Source: Viridibacillus soli
GTDB taxonomy: Bacteria > Bacillota > Bacilli > Bacillales_A > Planococcaceae
Direction of reading: 5' to 3'
Assembly (NCBI RefSeq): GCF_016612995.1
Contig: NZ_JAEOAH010000008.1
Span: 1-64,000 of the forward strand
DNA: 64,000 bases
Each line of letters begins with the position of its first letter. Within the stretch, counting starts at the first letter, position 1. Shown piece by piece: positions 7,941-16,798 of the stretch. Made by a program: the position numbers and the translations under genes. Under the pieces are notes generated by a model. That model worked only from the letters and a program-made list of their open reading frames with translations. It ran no database searches and was not told where the DNA came from.

Positions 7941-9662
7941 TTACCAAAGTTTATAACCTTTAGAGCCAAGTGGTGCATTTTGAATAATATCAAAGATTGG
8001 GTACGAGTACGCGATTAATAGTAACGCAACAAGTACAACAATCCAAAGTTTGAAGTTTTCTAGAATAGCAGGTGTTTTTTCAGCATTTGGTGCAACTTCT
8101 CCGATTGGGAATTCTTCTTGGCCTTTTGGTGCGAACCAGCAAAGTTGCACGAAAATATAAAGGAAGAGTAGAATGCCGATGAAAAGAAGTGTACCACCAA
8201 CAGCTTGTGCGATTTGATACGATGCCCATGTGCTAGCAATTTCTGCACCGCCGTAATCAGAAAATGTAGAACGGCGCGGTGCACCTAGTAAACCAGCTAC
8301 GTGCATTGAACTAGACATGATAGTCATACCAATTACCCAAACAATCGATTGAATAATTCCTAATTTATTCAACTCTTTTGTAAAAGTACGTCCAGTTAAG
8401 TGAGGTACTAACCAATAAGCTGCACCGAAGAATGTTAAGACAACGGTTGTTGCAACAGTTAAATGGAAGTGACCTGTTACCCAAATTGTGTTGTGGATTA
8501 ATTGGTTCATTTGGTAAGAAGCATTGACGATACCGCCTGCACCACCAGGAATAAAGACTAACATGCCAAGAAACGGTACGAAGAAACGTGCATCTCCCCA
8601 AGGTAATTGTCTTAACCATCCAAATAAGCCTTTAGCACCAAGAGCTCTACCACGTAATTCAAAAGTAGCGAATAAAGAGAAAGCAGTTAATAATGAAGGA
8701 ATGACAACCATCATTGTTAAAATAACTTGTAGGAATTTCCAAGATCCATCCACACCAGGTTCAGTTAATTGGTGATGAAGACCTACAGGAATTGAGAATA
8801 TGACGAACAGGATAAATGATAAACGAGATAATGCGTCAGAGAAAATTTTCCCGCCAATTATTTTCGGTATAACTATATACCAAATCATATATGCTGGCAA
8901 TAACCAGAAGTATACAAGTGCGTGACCGAATGACCAGAACAATGTACGTGATAATAGAATATCAATACGATCAACTAAACCTAATGACCACGGAAGTAGT
9001 TGGAATAAAACTTCAGAAGCCACACCAATTGTAGCTACGAACCACATTAAGTTGTTACAAACGACCATGAACGATAATAATGGTGATGTTTGACCTTTGT
9101 TCTCTTTTCGCCATTGCATCCAACGTAATGCTTGCCCTAAAGCACCAATCCATGAACCTACAACGACTAATGTTAAGCCTAAGTAGAAGATCCAGTGAGC
9201 TTGCAGGGGAGCGTAGAAAGTGTAAAGAACTGATGCTTCATTTAATAAAACCATAACTGATGACATGGCAGTACCAGCAGTCATTGTCCAGAAACCAATC
9301 CAACAAATTAAGCGCTGTTTGGCTGTTAATGTACCAGAAGTACGACTAACTGCAGCGATTTGGAATCCGTAGATGAAGAATGTTGTTAATATTAATCCTA
9401 GTAATACACCGTGAACAGTAAGAACTTGGTAATAGCCAATACCCCAAGGTAATTTAAATTCACCAGAACGCACAAGGACTTGTAATAGACCCGCTATTCC
9501 ACCTAAAAGTAGAGCAATCATAGCGACATAAATATGTGCCATAGCTACATTTGCGTCTTTACGATCGACTTTCATGAAATCGTTTACTTTATTAGAAGCT
9601 TTACTAACGATGTTTTGTTTTTTTGTATCCGTATTTTGTTTATCCGCGATTGCTTGACTCAT
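7941..9662 (-). CDS. cbaA: ba3-type cytochrome c oxidase subunit I
   Basis: A 573-residue polytopic membrane protein of the heme-copper oxidase superfamily, type B. After a hydrophilic N-terminus (about 40 residues) come roughly 13-14 transmembrane helices. Conserved histidine-bearing helices include VLTVHGVLLG near 80 (low-spin heme ligand), SFGHALVYFWLLPAYM near 245 (CuB ligand plus Tyr partner), GLHHQLTEPG near 300 (two CuB histidines) and TGHFHLTVATTV near 400 (heme ligands). It reduces O2 to water with electrons from cytochrome c through subunit II and pumps protons. Its ATG overlaps the subunit II stop in an ATGA junction, showing translational coupling. Type B oxidases are typical high-affinity terminal oxidases for low oxygen, which fits the Fnr-like site upstream of the operon. 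Confidence 0.95.
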   Translation of the reverse strand: MSQAIADKQNTDTKKQNIVSKASNKVNDFMKVDRKDANVAMAHIYVAMIALLLGGIAGLLQVLVRSGEFKLPWGIGYYQVLTVHGVLLGLILTTFFIYGFQIAAVSRTSGTLTAKQRLICWIGFWTMTAGTAMSSVMVLLNEASVLYTFYAPLQAHWIFYLGLTLVVVGSWIGALGQALRWMQWRKENKGQTSPLLSFMVVCNNLMWFVATIGVASEVLFQLLPWSLGLVDRIDILLSRTLFWSFGHALVYFWLLPAYMIWYIVIPKIIGGKIFSDALSRLSFILFVIFSIPVGLHHQLTEPGVDGSWKFLQVILTMMVVIPSLLTAFSLFATFELRGRALGAKGLFGWLRQLPWGDARFFVPFLGMLVFIPGGAGGIVNASYQMNQLIHNTIWVTGHFHLTVATTVVLTFFGAAYWLVPHLTGRTFTKELNKLGIIQSIVWVIGMTIMSSSMHVAGLLGAPRRSTFSDYGGAEIASTWASYQIAQAVGGTLLFIGILLFLYIFVQLCWFAPKGQEEFPIGEVAPNAEKTPAILENFKLWIVVLVALLLIAYSYPIFDIIQNAPLGSKGYKLW

Positions 9663-10141
9663 TTAGGATCCACCACCTTAAGCATAGAATGCATTTGGGC
9701 ATGACCTGCACCACAATACTCATTACAAACGATTAAATATTCGCCAACTTTATTAACTGTTGTTACATATTCGGAAACGTAACCAGGTTCTAACATCATA
9801 TTAATATTCGTACCAGCCACACCAAAGCCGTGAACAACGTCTTTAGAAGTAGCGATAAATTTAACTTTAGCGCCAACAGGTACTTCTAATACAGGTGGAT
9901 CATAATAGAATGCTGAAGCAACAACAACTGCTTCATAATCCCAATCTTTTCCTTCTACCTTATGTACTCCTGGGTTATTGAAAGGAGCAATTTCATCCAC
10001 TTTCTCGTGGTTAATTGTATTTTTGGCACTTGGTGGGTGACTACCGTTATGGAAGGCCATGATACCAGTAATTAATAAGAATACAATAAGTGAGCCTACC
10101 CCAAAAACAAGCCAATACTTTTCATACTTATGAAGATGCAT
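9659..10141 (-). CDS. cbaB: ba3-type cytochrome c oxidase subunit II (CuA subunit)
   Basis: A 160-residue membrane-anchored subunit: one N-terminal transmembrane helix (about residues 10-30, WLVFGVGSLIVFLLITGIM), then an external cupredoxin domain. The binuclear CuA ligands are visible as CNEYCGAGHAQM near residues 138-149, with the first His in DVVHGFG near 103. The length matches type B subunit II proteins, which have one helix rather than two. It accepts electrons from cytochrome c. ATG at 10141 follows GAAGGAAGGG. It is the second gene of the small subunit-II-I operon. Confidence 0.95.
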   Translation of the reverse strand: MHLHKYEKYWLVFGVGSLIVFLLITGIMAFHNGSHPPSAKNTINHEKVDEIAPFNNPGVHKVEGKDWDYEAVVVASAFYYDPPVLEVPVGAKVKFIATSKDVVHGFGVAGTNINMMLEPGYVSEYVTTVNKVGEYLIVCNEYCGAGHAQMHSMLKVVDPK

Positions 10142-10164
10142 AATTTTCCCTTCCTTCTATCAGT

Positions 10165-10287
10165 TTAAAAGCGATCAAGAAATAGTCCAAAACAAAGTCC
10201 CCAAACTACAACTATAAAGACACCTAATGCCATAACTAAGTAAAATGTACCTTTTAAGTCGCCATCGGTTTGATTTTTGTTAGCCAT
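10165..10287 (-). CDS. ba3-type oxidase small subunit (subunit IIA-like), 40 residues
   Basis: A single-helix protein: MANKNQTDGDLKGTFYLVMA followed by a hydrophobic helix ending GLCFGLFLDRF. The GxxxxTxxLV-type helix and the position just before subunit II match the accessory subunit IIA of ba3 oxidases. ATG at 10287 follows AAGGGAGGG; a longer in-frame extension to 10377 exists but has no ribosome binding site and would read through the promoter region. First gene of the operon, 23 bp before subunit II. Confidence 0.8.
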   Translation of the reverse strand: MANKNQTDGDLKGTFYLVMALGVFIVVVWGLCFGLFLDRF

Positions 10288-10335
10288 ATTGATCCCTCCC
10301 TTTTCATTTAAGTAAAACCTATCTTCCTTGTGTTC

Positions 10336-10378
10336 ATCATATAAAATATAAAATTCCCCGGATGTGATAAAAGTCACA
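10336..10378 (-). promoter_or_regulatory. Fnr/Crp-type box and -10 element before the ba3 oxidase operon
   Basis: TGTGA-N6-TCACA occurs without mismatch at 10363-10378, the consensus for Crp/Fnr regulators and the one used by Bacillus Fnr. On the minus strand TATGAT at 10341-10336 lies where a -10 box is expected if the site is centred at -41.5, the class II activation position. The start codon of the first gene is about 42 bp further on. Activation by Fnr at low oxygen is an inference from this geometry. Confidence 0.6.
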
Positions 10379-10461
10379 CCTTAGCACTTGAAATGTGAAT
10401 GATGTGTGAAGAAACTTGAATAAGCTACACACTGTGAAGGAAGGATGTATGGGAAGAGGCA

Positions 10462-10500
10462 ATAAAAAAGTGTCCAGTTCATCAATAGAACCGAACACTT
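10462..10500 (-). terminator. Terminator of cheX
   Basis: AAGTGT...GTTC / GAAC...ACACTT interrupted stem around ATCAATA; on the minus strand it is followed by TTTTTTATT. It ends 5 bp after the cheX stop. Confidence 0.8.
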
Positions 10501-10505
10501 AAATG

Positions 10506-10964
10506 TTATTCATTTGTATCGATCGTTAATAATAGAATAAGATTACCGACGTTCTCAATCGTTACAGGAATTTTGAATGCATGTTGGAAGCCGTATAATT
10601 TTGTATGCCCTACCATAACAGTAGGTGGTGTTATATCTAAATCCAACTCTTTGGCAGCCGCAAATGTACAAAGATTCCCAGCAATCATATTGCCGAATTC
10701 TCCTGTAAAGGATTCTAACATAGCGCCTTCTAATGTCATTCCATACATACCAGCACCAATAGCACTAAATGTCTCGGGTGTCGAATCGATAATAATGCGT
10801 CCCTTTAGATCCCCAACCATGCCAATTAACACGCCTATTTCATTTTGTTCATACGGATCTGATGTAATAGATGGAGATGCAACTTGAATTTCATATGGAA
10901 TGACAGATTTTAATGCATTTATAGTACCGTTTAGCACGGCTTGTACTTGAATCGAAATACTCAT
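10506..10964 (-). CDS. cheX: CheX-like CheY-P phosphatase
   Basis: A 152-residue cytoplasmic protein of the CheC/CheX/FliY family. The phosphatase signature (S/D-x3-E-x2-N) is seen once, in ESFTGEFGNMIAGN near residues 84-97, as in CheX; CheC has two such copies. CheX dephosphorylates CheY-P and related response regulators, resetting chemotactic signalling. The ATG at 10964 has GGGAGTG at good spacing; a GTG three codons upstream would overlap the binding site and is less likely. It stands alone, not in a flagellar operon, so it may serve other CheY-like partners too. Confidence 0.85.
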   Translation of the reverse strand: MSISIQVQAVLNGTINALKSVIPYEIQVASPSITSDPYEQNEIGVLIGMVGDLKGRIIIDSTPETFSAIGAGMYGMTLEGAMLESFTGEFGNMIAGNLCTFAAAKELDLDITPPTVMVGHTKLYGFQHAFKIPVTIENVGNLILLLTIDTNE

Positions 10965-11032
10965 TTTAAACACTCCCGTTACATGACTTTATTTCTATAA
11001 TAACATGCTCGACACCAAATATGAAATAGAGC

Positions 11033-11085
11033 TTGACTAAATGAGTGATATTTATTATCATATATTTAGTTGAGAATGATTTTCA
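11033..11085 (+). promoter_or_regulatory. Sigma-A promoter overlapped by two tandem Fur boxes
   Basis: TTGACT (11033-11038) and TATCAT (11056-11061) are separated by 17 bp. TGATATTTATTATCA at 11046-11060 matches the Fur 7-1-7 consensus (TGATAATnATTATCA) at 13 of 14 defined positions and covers the -10 box; TGAGAATGATTTTCA at 11071-11085 matches at 12 of 14 and covers the start region. Iron-loaded Fur bound here would block transcription of the small gene at 11132. Confidence 0.75.
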
Positions 11086-11131
11086 TATTCAGTACATATA
11101 TTTAAATATTAAATAAAAGGGAGCGGTCAAA

Positions 11132-11221
11132 GTGACATTTGCATTTATTGGAGCTACATTATTAATATACGGAGCAATTAGTAAGTATGTTTTCACACAA
11201 ACAACCGCACATTTAAAATAA
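11132..11221 (+). CDS. 29-residue hydrophobic peptide under apparent Fur control
   Basis: GTG at 11132 follows AAAGGGAGCG at good spacing and opens a 29-codon frame: MTFAFIGATLLIYGAISKYV then FTQTTAHLK. It would be a single membrane helix (residues 2-20) with a short polar tail. A perfect terminator starts 8 bp after the stop, and a promoter with two Fur boxes lies 50-100 bp upstream, so this is a complete tiny transcription unit. I do not recognise a family. B. subtilis has Fur-repressed small proteins (FbpA, FbpB, FbpC) that help the iron-sparing response; I see no basis for calling this one of them. The transcript could alternatively act as an RNA. Confidence 0.6.
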   Translation: MTFAFIGATLLIYGAISKYVFTQTTAHLK

Positions 11222-11228
11222 CAACAAA

Positions 11229-11256
11229 ATCCCCCTGGAAACAGGGGGATTTTTTG
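11229..11256 (+). terminator. Terminator of the Fur-controlled small gene
   Basis: ATCCCCCTG / CAGGGGGAT stem with GAAA loop and a T6 tail. Confidence 0.95.
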
Positions 11257-11319
11257 TTTGTCCTTTGCCAACAACATGTTAGAATGAGAATACTATAGAT
11301 AAAGGAGTTATAGCCTTTC

Positions 11320-14300
11320 ATGACAGTATTTGAACAGCAACTTCAACAATTATTAAAGCAAACAGCAATGCAATATTTGATTTACAAAGAAAATGCAGAT
11401 GAGGAACGTCTACAAAAAACGACTTTATTTGCAAATAAGCTATTGAATAAGGAATACATGATTGGTTTTGCAGGGCACTTCTCCGCAGGGAAATCGAGTA
11501 TGATTAATGCTTTAACTGGTGATCAGCTCTTACCATCTAGCCCAATTCCAACAAGTGCGAATGTTGTTAAAGTACATAAATCTGAACAAGATTACGCAAT
11601 TGCCTATTTAACTGGACAAGAGCCTGTGAAATTCGATGGTGATTATGATATTAAAACCGTCAAAGCATTTGCGAAAAACGGTGCGCTCGTATCACAAATT
11701 GAAATCGGCCATTCAAAATCTGTCTTACCTGTGGGTGTTACGGTAATGGATACACCAGGGGTTGACTCAACAGACGATGCTCATCGTATGTCGACTGAAT
11801 CAGCGCTACATTTAGCAGACATCGTGTTTTACGTAATGGACTACAATCACGTGCAATCTGAACTAAATTTTCAGTTTACGAAGCAGTTGATGAAATTTAA
11901 TCCGAATGTCTATTTAATCGTCAATCAAATAGATAAGCATAAAGACAATGAGCTCGATTTTACTGACTTTGAGCAGTCTGTGCATACATCTTTTGCAAAC
12001 TGGGGTGTTGTACCTAAAGGGATTTTCTTCACATCTTTACGTGAACTTGAGCATCCTCGTAATAATTTCCAAACGGTAAAGGGAATTGTCATGAGCAGTA
12101 TGGATGGTTGGCAAGAACAACTGATTGCAACAGCAAAAAAAACACTACAGCAATTAAATAAAGAGCATGAAGAATATTTGCAAGTGACAAAGCAAGAAAT
12201 TTTCGATACAAATGAAGAAACATTACCTTTTGCAGATTGGGAAAATCGTCAGGAGCTAAAAGAGCAATTTGCCAATATAAAGCGTCAGCTAGAATTATAC
12301 TCTGTTGTGAAATGGAAGGAATCATTTGAACAACAGCGACAAGAGTTACTTGAAAATGCAGGGATTATGCCGTACGAACTACGTGATAAATTAAAACTTT
12401 ATTTAGAAAGTATGCAACAGGATTTTAAAGTGGGGGTGTTCTTCTCAGCAAAGAAAACAGTTGCTGAAAAAGAATTACGTAAAGAAGAACTATATAAACT
12501 ATACCAATTAATTATTACTTCACAAATTTCAGGTCATATGCTGACTATGATGAAAAAGTCTTTGAAGGATGTCGGAGCATTAACAGATGATCTATCACTT
12601 GAAATTGATAAGATTGAATTCGATGTACCATTTGAAACAATTCAAGACCAAGTGAAGAAAGATGCTCTAGCAACTGGCGATGCATTATTAAACTTTGCTA
12701 ATCGTGTGTCAGAAGCGACAAAACGTTGGTTTACAAGAACAACCGATGAATGGAAAGATGACAAAGCTACTTTCATTGAGCAACTATCATTTGGCTCAGT
12801 TGAACCATTAAAGAAAAAAGAAGCCATGCTTTCTGAAAAAGTAGATGTGATTAAAGAAATAGAGCATGTCGAAGAACAGGAACAGTTCTATGTGAAAAAG
12901 GCAGCTGCTTCTACAAGTGTTTTAAATAAAGATGCGGACAATTATGTCGCATCTTGGACGAAGGAACATTCAGAAGCCTTTGCAAAAATTCGCTTATTTG
13001 ACCCATCTATGTTAGAACAAGAGGAAGATTCTAGTATAGAAGAAACACAAAATGAAGAGGTTCAAAATGGTATTACGGTTCAAACGACAACAGCTGTCCA
13101 TCATGCGATACGGACAGCAAATGCCGTTGCCAATGTGCAAGGTTTTAAAGAAGTGTCAAATTATTTGAAGAATAAAGTCGAACGGCTTGAGAAAAAGGAC
13201 TTTACTATTGCTTTATTTGGAGCTTTTAGTGCGGGTAAATCATCTTTCTCAAATGCACTTATGGGTCAACAAGTATTACCAGTGTCACCAAACCCTACGA
13301 CAGCTACCATTAATAAAATTCGACCAGTGTCACCTGACCATCCGCATGAAACGGCAGATGTGCAATTAAAAACAGCTTCGCAATTACAAACGGACATCAT
13401 TGCGTCATATGAAGCAATCGGTGTACGGGTTGCATCTTTAGATGAAGCCTTTATAAAAGCAGATGAAGCTTTGCAGATGGAGTTAGTGGATGAAAGACTA
13501 CATGTTCATAAATCATTTGTCCGAGCATTTGTACAAGGCTATGAGGAATTTAAAGACCAATTAGGTGAGACATTACGAACAAATCGTGATGACTTCGAGA
13601 AATTTGTTGCAGAAGAAAAACGTAGTTGTTTTGTTGATTCCATTGATTTCTACTTTGATTGTGAATTGACGAGAATGGGTGTTACATTAGTAGATACACC
13701 AGGAGCAGACTCCATCAACGCTCGTCATACGGGTGTTGCTTTTGATTATATACGAAATGCCGATGCGATTTTATTCATTACGTATTACAATCACGCCTTT
13801 GCTAGAGCAGACCGGGAATTTTTAATACAATTAGGTCGTGTAAAAGACGCCTTTGAACTAGATAAAATGTTCTTTATCGTTAATGCAATCGACCTTGCAG
13901 CAAATAAGGAAGAAGAGCATGATGTTAAAAAATATGTTCAGCAAGAGTTACAACGCTTCGGTATTCGTAAACCGCGATTATTTGGTGTGTCTAGCTTACT
14001 TGCTTTAAAAGAAAAAGTAGAGAAGAACGAATATCAATCAGGTATGCCGCCATTTGAAGAGGCATTCGATCATTTCCTATCTGAAGAACTGAGTGCTTTA
14101 GCTGTCCAAGCTTTAGTAGAAGAAACAGAGAAAACGCAAAACCGTCTCGCTTCACTTATAAAGCAAACAGAGGACAACATGAAGCGTAAAGACGAACGCC
14201 TAGCGGAGCTGACGAAACTTGAGCAATTTGTCCATACACGTTTTGAAAAATCAGCTGCGGCCGTTATTAAAAAAGATGTCGAGCAAGAATTAGCAGAGCT

Positions 14301-14940
14301 TATGTATTATGTATTGCAGCGTGTTTACTATCGCTTCCCAGATTTTTATAATGAAGCTTATAATCCAGCGACATTTACAGGGAAATCTTCATCATTAGCT
14401 TTACAGATAGCATTAAAAGAAGTATTACAGAGCTTAAGTTTCGACTTTGAACAAGAAATGCGTGTTACAAACTTCCGTGTAGCGCAATTTATTCATAAAA
14501 AAGTGACAGAACGTTACATTGAAGATGTACGAAAATTGAAGGATGTTAATGCTAGCTTCTCCTTCACGCCATTTGAAGCTGAAGAGCCAGCAATACTTGA
14601 ATTCACAGGTCCATTTGAACAACCAGCTCCATATGAATCGGTTAAATCCCATTTTAAAAATAGTAAATCATTTTTTGAAAAGGGCGATCGCGTGAAATTG
14701 AGAGATGCGTTAGAGCAATTAACCAAACCGGATGCAGAAAACTATTTAAACACAGCAACAAAACGTATGAACAATTGGTCTGATACGGTTATTTCTACTG
14801 AAGCGGAAAGCTTACGCCATCATTTAAGCGTTCAAGCAACAGAGCAAATCGCAACAGAACGCGAACTTCTACAAGAAGAGAGCAAACTAGCTGAATGGAA
14901 AAAAATCTATGCATCACTATTTGAAGGAGCTGTGAAGTAA
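11320..14940 (+). CDS. dynA: Two-domain bacterial dynamin-like GTPase (DynA/YpbR)
   Basis: A 1206-residue protein made of two dynamin-like units fused head to tail, as in B. subtilis DynA (YpbR, similar length). Unit 1: P-loop GHFSAGKSS at residues 52-60, switch DTPGVDS near 146, NQID near 207. Unit 2: P-loop GAFSAGKSS near 630, DTPGADS near 791 and NAID near 855. Long helical stalk segments follow each GTPase domain (about 270-560 and 960-1200). Such proteins tether and fuse membranes in trans and protect against pore-forming agents and phage. Start ATG at 11320 follows AAAGGAG at slightly long spacing. The stop overlaps the start of a rhodanese gene, indicating an operon. Confidence 0.95.
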   Translation: MTVFEQQLQQLLKQTAMQYLIYKENADEERLQKTTLFANKLLNKEYMIGFAGHFSAGKSSMINALTGDQLLPSSPIPTSANVVKVHKSEQDYAIAYLTGQEPVKFDGDYDIKTVKAFAKNGALVSQIEIGHSKSVLPVGVTVMDTPGVDSTDDAHRMSTESALHLADIVFYVMDYNHVQSELNFQFTKQLMKFNPNVYLIVNQIDKHKDNELDFTDFEQSVHTSFANWGVVPKGIFFTSLRELEHPRNNFQTVKGIVMSSMDGWQEQLIATAKKTLQQLNKEHEEYLQVTKQEIFDTNEETLPFADWENRQELKEQFANIKRQLELYSVVKWKESFEQQRQELLENAGIMPYELRDKLKLYLESMQQDFKVGVFFSAKKTVAEKELRKEELYKLYQLIITSQISGHMLTMMKKSLKDVGALTDDLSLEIDKIEFDVPFETIQDQVKKDALATGDALLNFANRVSEATKRWFTRTTDEWKDDKATFIEQLSFGSVEPLKKKEAMLSEKVDVIKEIEHVEEQEQFYVKKAAASTSVLNKDADNYVASWTKEHSEAFAKIRLFDPSMLEQEEDSSIEETQNEEVQNGITVQTTTAVHHAIRTANAVANVQGFKEVSNYLKNKVERLEKKDFTIALFGAFSAGKSSFSNALMGQQVLPVSPNPTTATINKIRPVSPDHPHETADVQLKTASQLQTDIIASYEAIGVRVASLDEAFIKADEALQMELVDERLHVHKSFVRAFVQGYEEFKDQLGETLRTNRDDFEKFVAEEKRSCFVDSIDFYFDCELTRMGVTLVDTPGADSINARHTGVAFDYIRNADAILFITYYNHAFARADREFLIQLGRVKDAFELDKMFFIVNAIDLAANKEEEHDVKKYVQQELQRFGIRKPRLFGVSSLLALKEKVEKNEYQSGMPPFEEAFDHFLSEELSALAVQALVEETEKTQNRLASLIKQTEDNMKRKDERLAELTKLEQFVHTRFEKSAAAVIKKDVEQELAELMYYVLQRVYYRFPDFYNEAYNPATFTGKSSSLALQIALKEVLQSLSFDFEQEMRVTNFRVAQFIHKKVTERYIEDVRKLKDVNASFSFTPFEAEEPAILEFTGPFEQPAPYESVKSHFKNSKSFFEKGDRVKLRDALEQLTKPDAENYLNTATKRMNNWSDTVISTEAESLRHHLSVQATEQIATERELLQEESKLAEWKKIYASLFEGAVK

Positions 14941-15761
14941 TGGGCAATGTATTTATTTCGGTAAAGGATTTAGATATCAACAACACCATTTGGATAGATG
15001 CACGATTTAACCTTCAAAATGCAAAAGAAGGCAGAAGAACGTATGAACAAGAGCATGTGAAAGGTGCAGTGTACTGGGATTTGGAACAAGATCTTTCAGA
15101 CATGACAAAAACCGCGGGACGCCATCCAATGCCAGAAAAAGCGCAATTACAGGCTCTATATGAACGTAGTGGTTTACATTATGACCCAGACAAAATAATC
15201 GCTGTCTATGATCAAGGGGGTTCACCATTTGCAACACGTGCATGGTGGATGCTTCAATATGGTGGCTTTAAAAACGTTAAAATAGTTAAAGAAGGGCATG
15301 AAGCTATAAAAGAGGCGGGTGTCCCCTTGCAAGCTGGAAATGAAGAAGTTACACCTTCAACGCTGACTGTTCAGTGGCAAGATGACCTTTACGTAAATCG
15401 TGAAGGCGTGAAAGAAATTGTTGATGGAAAAGTAAAAAAAGTACTACTTGATGCAAGAGCAAATGCACGTTATCTTGGAGAAATAGAGCCACTGGACAAA
15501 GTAGCGGGTCATATTCCCGGAGCACGTAATTTTGACTGGGAACAGTTAAAAGAGAATGGCGTATTAACAGTGTCTGAAAAATTGCATGATGTTGTTCAAA
15601 AAGATGAACAAATTGTCGTTTATTGCGGTAGTGGTGTAACGGCATCCCCTATATATGCGATTTTAAAAGAAGATGGCTATCCAAATGTACAGCTTTACAC
15701 AGGAAGCTACAGTGATTGGATAACAGAATATACACCTGAAAAAGGAAATCCTAAAAAGTAA
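14940..15761 (+). CDS. Two-domain sulfurtransferase (rhodanese / 3-mercaptopyruvate sulfurtransferase type)
   Basis: A 273-residue cytoplasmic protein with two rhodanese domains. The N-terminal one (about 1-135) has VKGAVYWDLEQDL and no catalytic cysteine. The C-terminal one (about 150-273) has the CDC25-like GHIPGARNFDWEQ and the active-site loop YCGSGVTA near residues 228-235 (Cys is the persulfide carrier). CGSGVTA is shared by thiosulfate and mercaptopyruvate sulfurtransferases, so the donor cannot be assigned. The ATG shares its A with the dynA stop (TAATG), so it is translated coupled to dynA. A terminator lies 30 bp downstream. Confidence 0.9.
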   Translation: MGNVFISVKDLDINNTIWIDARFNLQNAKEGRRTYEQEHVKGAVYWDLEQDLSDMTKTAGRHPMPEKAQLQALYERSGLHYDPDKIIAVYDQGGSPFATRAWWMLQYGGFKNVKIVKEGHEAIKEAGVPLQAGNEEVTPSTLTVQWQDDLYVNREGVKEIVDGKVKKVLLDARANARYLGEIEPLDKVAGHIPGARNFDWEQLKENGVLTVSEKLHDVVQKDEQIVVYCGSGVTASPIYAILKEDGYPNVQLYTGSYSDWITEYTPEKGNPKK

Positions 15762-15791
15762 TGTTGAAAATGAGTTAAATACAATATTTCA

Positions 15792-15828
15792 AGCGAGCAA
15801 AGTAACTACTTTGCTCGCTTTGTCATTT
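15792..15828 (+). terminator. Terminator of the dynA-sulfurtransferase operon
   Basis: Perfect 11-bp stem AGCGAGCAAAG / CTTTGCTCGCT followed by TTGTCATTTT. Confidence 0.85.
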
Positions 15829-15949
15829 TAATTGAACATAAAGAATATATTTTTTTCATATGATGAAGTCTGTCCTATAGTTTTTACTTTTCATTTTTGG
15901 GGAAAAGAGTAGAATTGTAAAGATATCTTTAAAGAAAGAAGGCGAAACA

Positions 15950-16621
15950 ATGGATGCAGCTTTCCTAACAAAAATCTTATCCATTATATTGCTAGACATT
16001 ATTTTAAGTGGTGATAATGCCGTAGTCATCGCGCTCGCTTGTCGTAACCTGCCAAAAGCACAACGCAAAAAAGCCATTTTTATCGGTACAGCAGGAGCCA
16101 TTATTTTGCGTGTATTACTTACATTCATCGCCGTATGGTTATTACAAATTCCATTAGTTAAATTGGTCGGTGGTTTATTATTATTTTATATCGCATTGGA
16201 TTTAATAAAATCTGAGGGAGAAGACCCTGATTTGAAAGGTGGTAGCTCATTATTTACAGCTATCCGTACGATCATTGTCGCAGATTTCGTTATGAGTTTA
16301 GATAATGTACTTGCGGTAGCAGGTGTAGCAGATGGTCATCTTGGACTAGTTATTCTTGGACTTGCAGTAAGTATTCCATTAATTGTGTTTGGTAGTCAAT
16401 TGATCATTAGATTAATGGAGAAGTTTCCGATTCTTATTTGGATTGGTGCTTTAATGATTGCCTACACAGCTGGTCATATGGTTGTAGCAGACAAATACGG
16501 TGATCAATTTGTTGAACAAACATTCCCTCAAATGGCGTATGTCATCCCGAGTGTTAGTATGATTCTACTCGTCATCTTAGGAGTAGGGGTAAAACTTCGT
16601 CAACCACGATATATAAGATAA
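15950..16621 (+). CDS. TerC family integral membrane protein (YjbE/YceF/YkoY type)
   Basis: A 223-residue protein with about seven transmembrane helices. TerC hallmarks are visible: LLDIILSGDNAVVIALA near residues 13-29 and ADFVMSLDNVLAVAGVA near 110-126, each with the acidic Asp that lines the metal path in this LysE-like superfamily. B. subtilis TerC proteins export manganese and help load secreted metalloenzymes. ATG at 15950 has GAAGGCG upstream. Mn-exporting TerC genes are often behind a yybP-ykoY riboswitch; none is visible here, although one occurs at 58873 before another gene. Confidence 0.9.
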   Translation: MDAAFLTKILSIILLDIILSGDNAVVIALACRNLPKAQRKKAIFIGTAGAIILRVLLTFIAVWLLQIPLVKLVGGLLLFYIALDLIKSEGEDPDLKGGSSLFTAIRTIIVADFVMSLDNVLAVAGVADGHLGLVILGLAVSIPLIVFGSQLIIRLMEKFPILIWIGALMIAYTAGHMVVADKYGDQFVEQTFPQMAYVIPSVSMILLVILGVGVKLRQPRYIR

Positions 16622-16631
16622 ATATGGAAAG

Positions 16632-16657
16632 ACGGTCGCAATTGCAGACCGTTTTTT
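16632..16657 (+). terminator. Terminator of the TerC gene
   Basis: ACGGTC / GACCGT stem around a GCAATTGC centre followed by TTTTTT. Confidence 0.85.
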
Positions 16658-16712
16658 CTGTGTGAAAAGAGTACCACTCTATTGAATTTTGATGTCCTGT
16701 TTCCTTTGTTGT

Positions 16713-16757
16713 AAAAAAAGAGAGATAAGGCTGTTTAGATTGGCCTAATCCCTCTTA
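16713..16757 (-). terminator. Terminator of pepF
   Basis: Imperfect stem GAGAGATAAGGC / GCCTAATCCCTC; on the minus strand it ends in TTTTTTT. About 42 bp after the pepF stop. Confidence 0.7.
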
Positions 16758-16798
16758 CAATTGTATTATGTGATGTACAAATGCTTTTGACTATTAAT

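Noticed and set aside
8524-8775. Plus-strand frame opposite the oxidase subunit I gene
   Set aside because: Proline- and asparagine-rich shadow of a conserved membrane protein gene.
14434-14989. Antisense frames within dynA
   Set aside because: They lie opposite a strongly supported coding frame and lack start signals.
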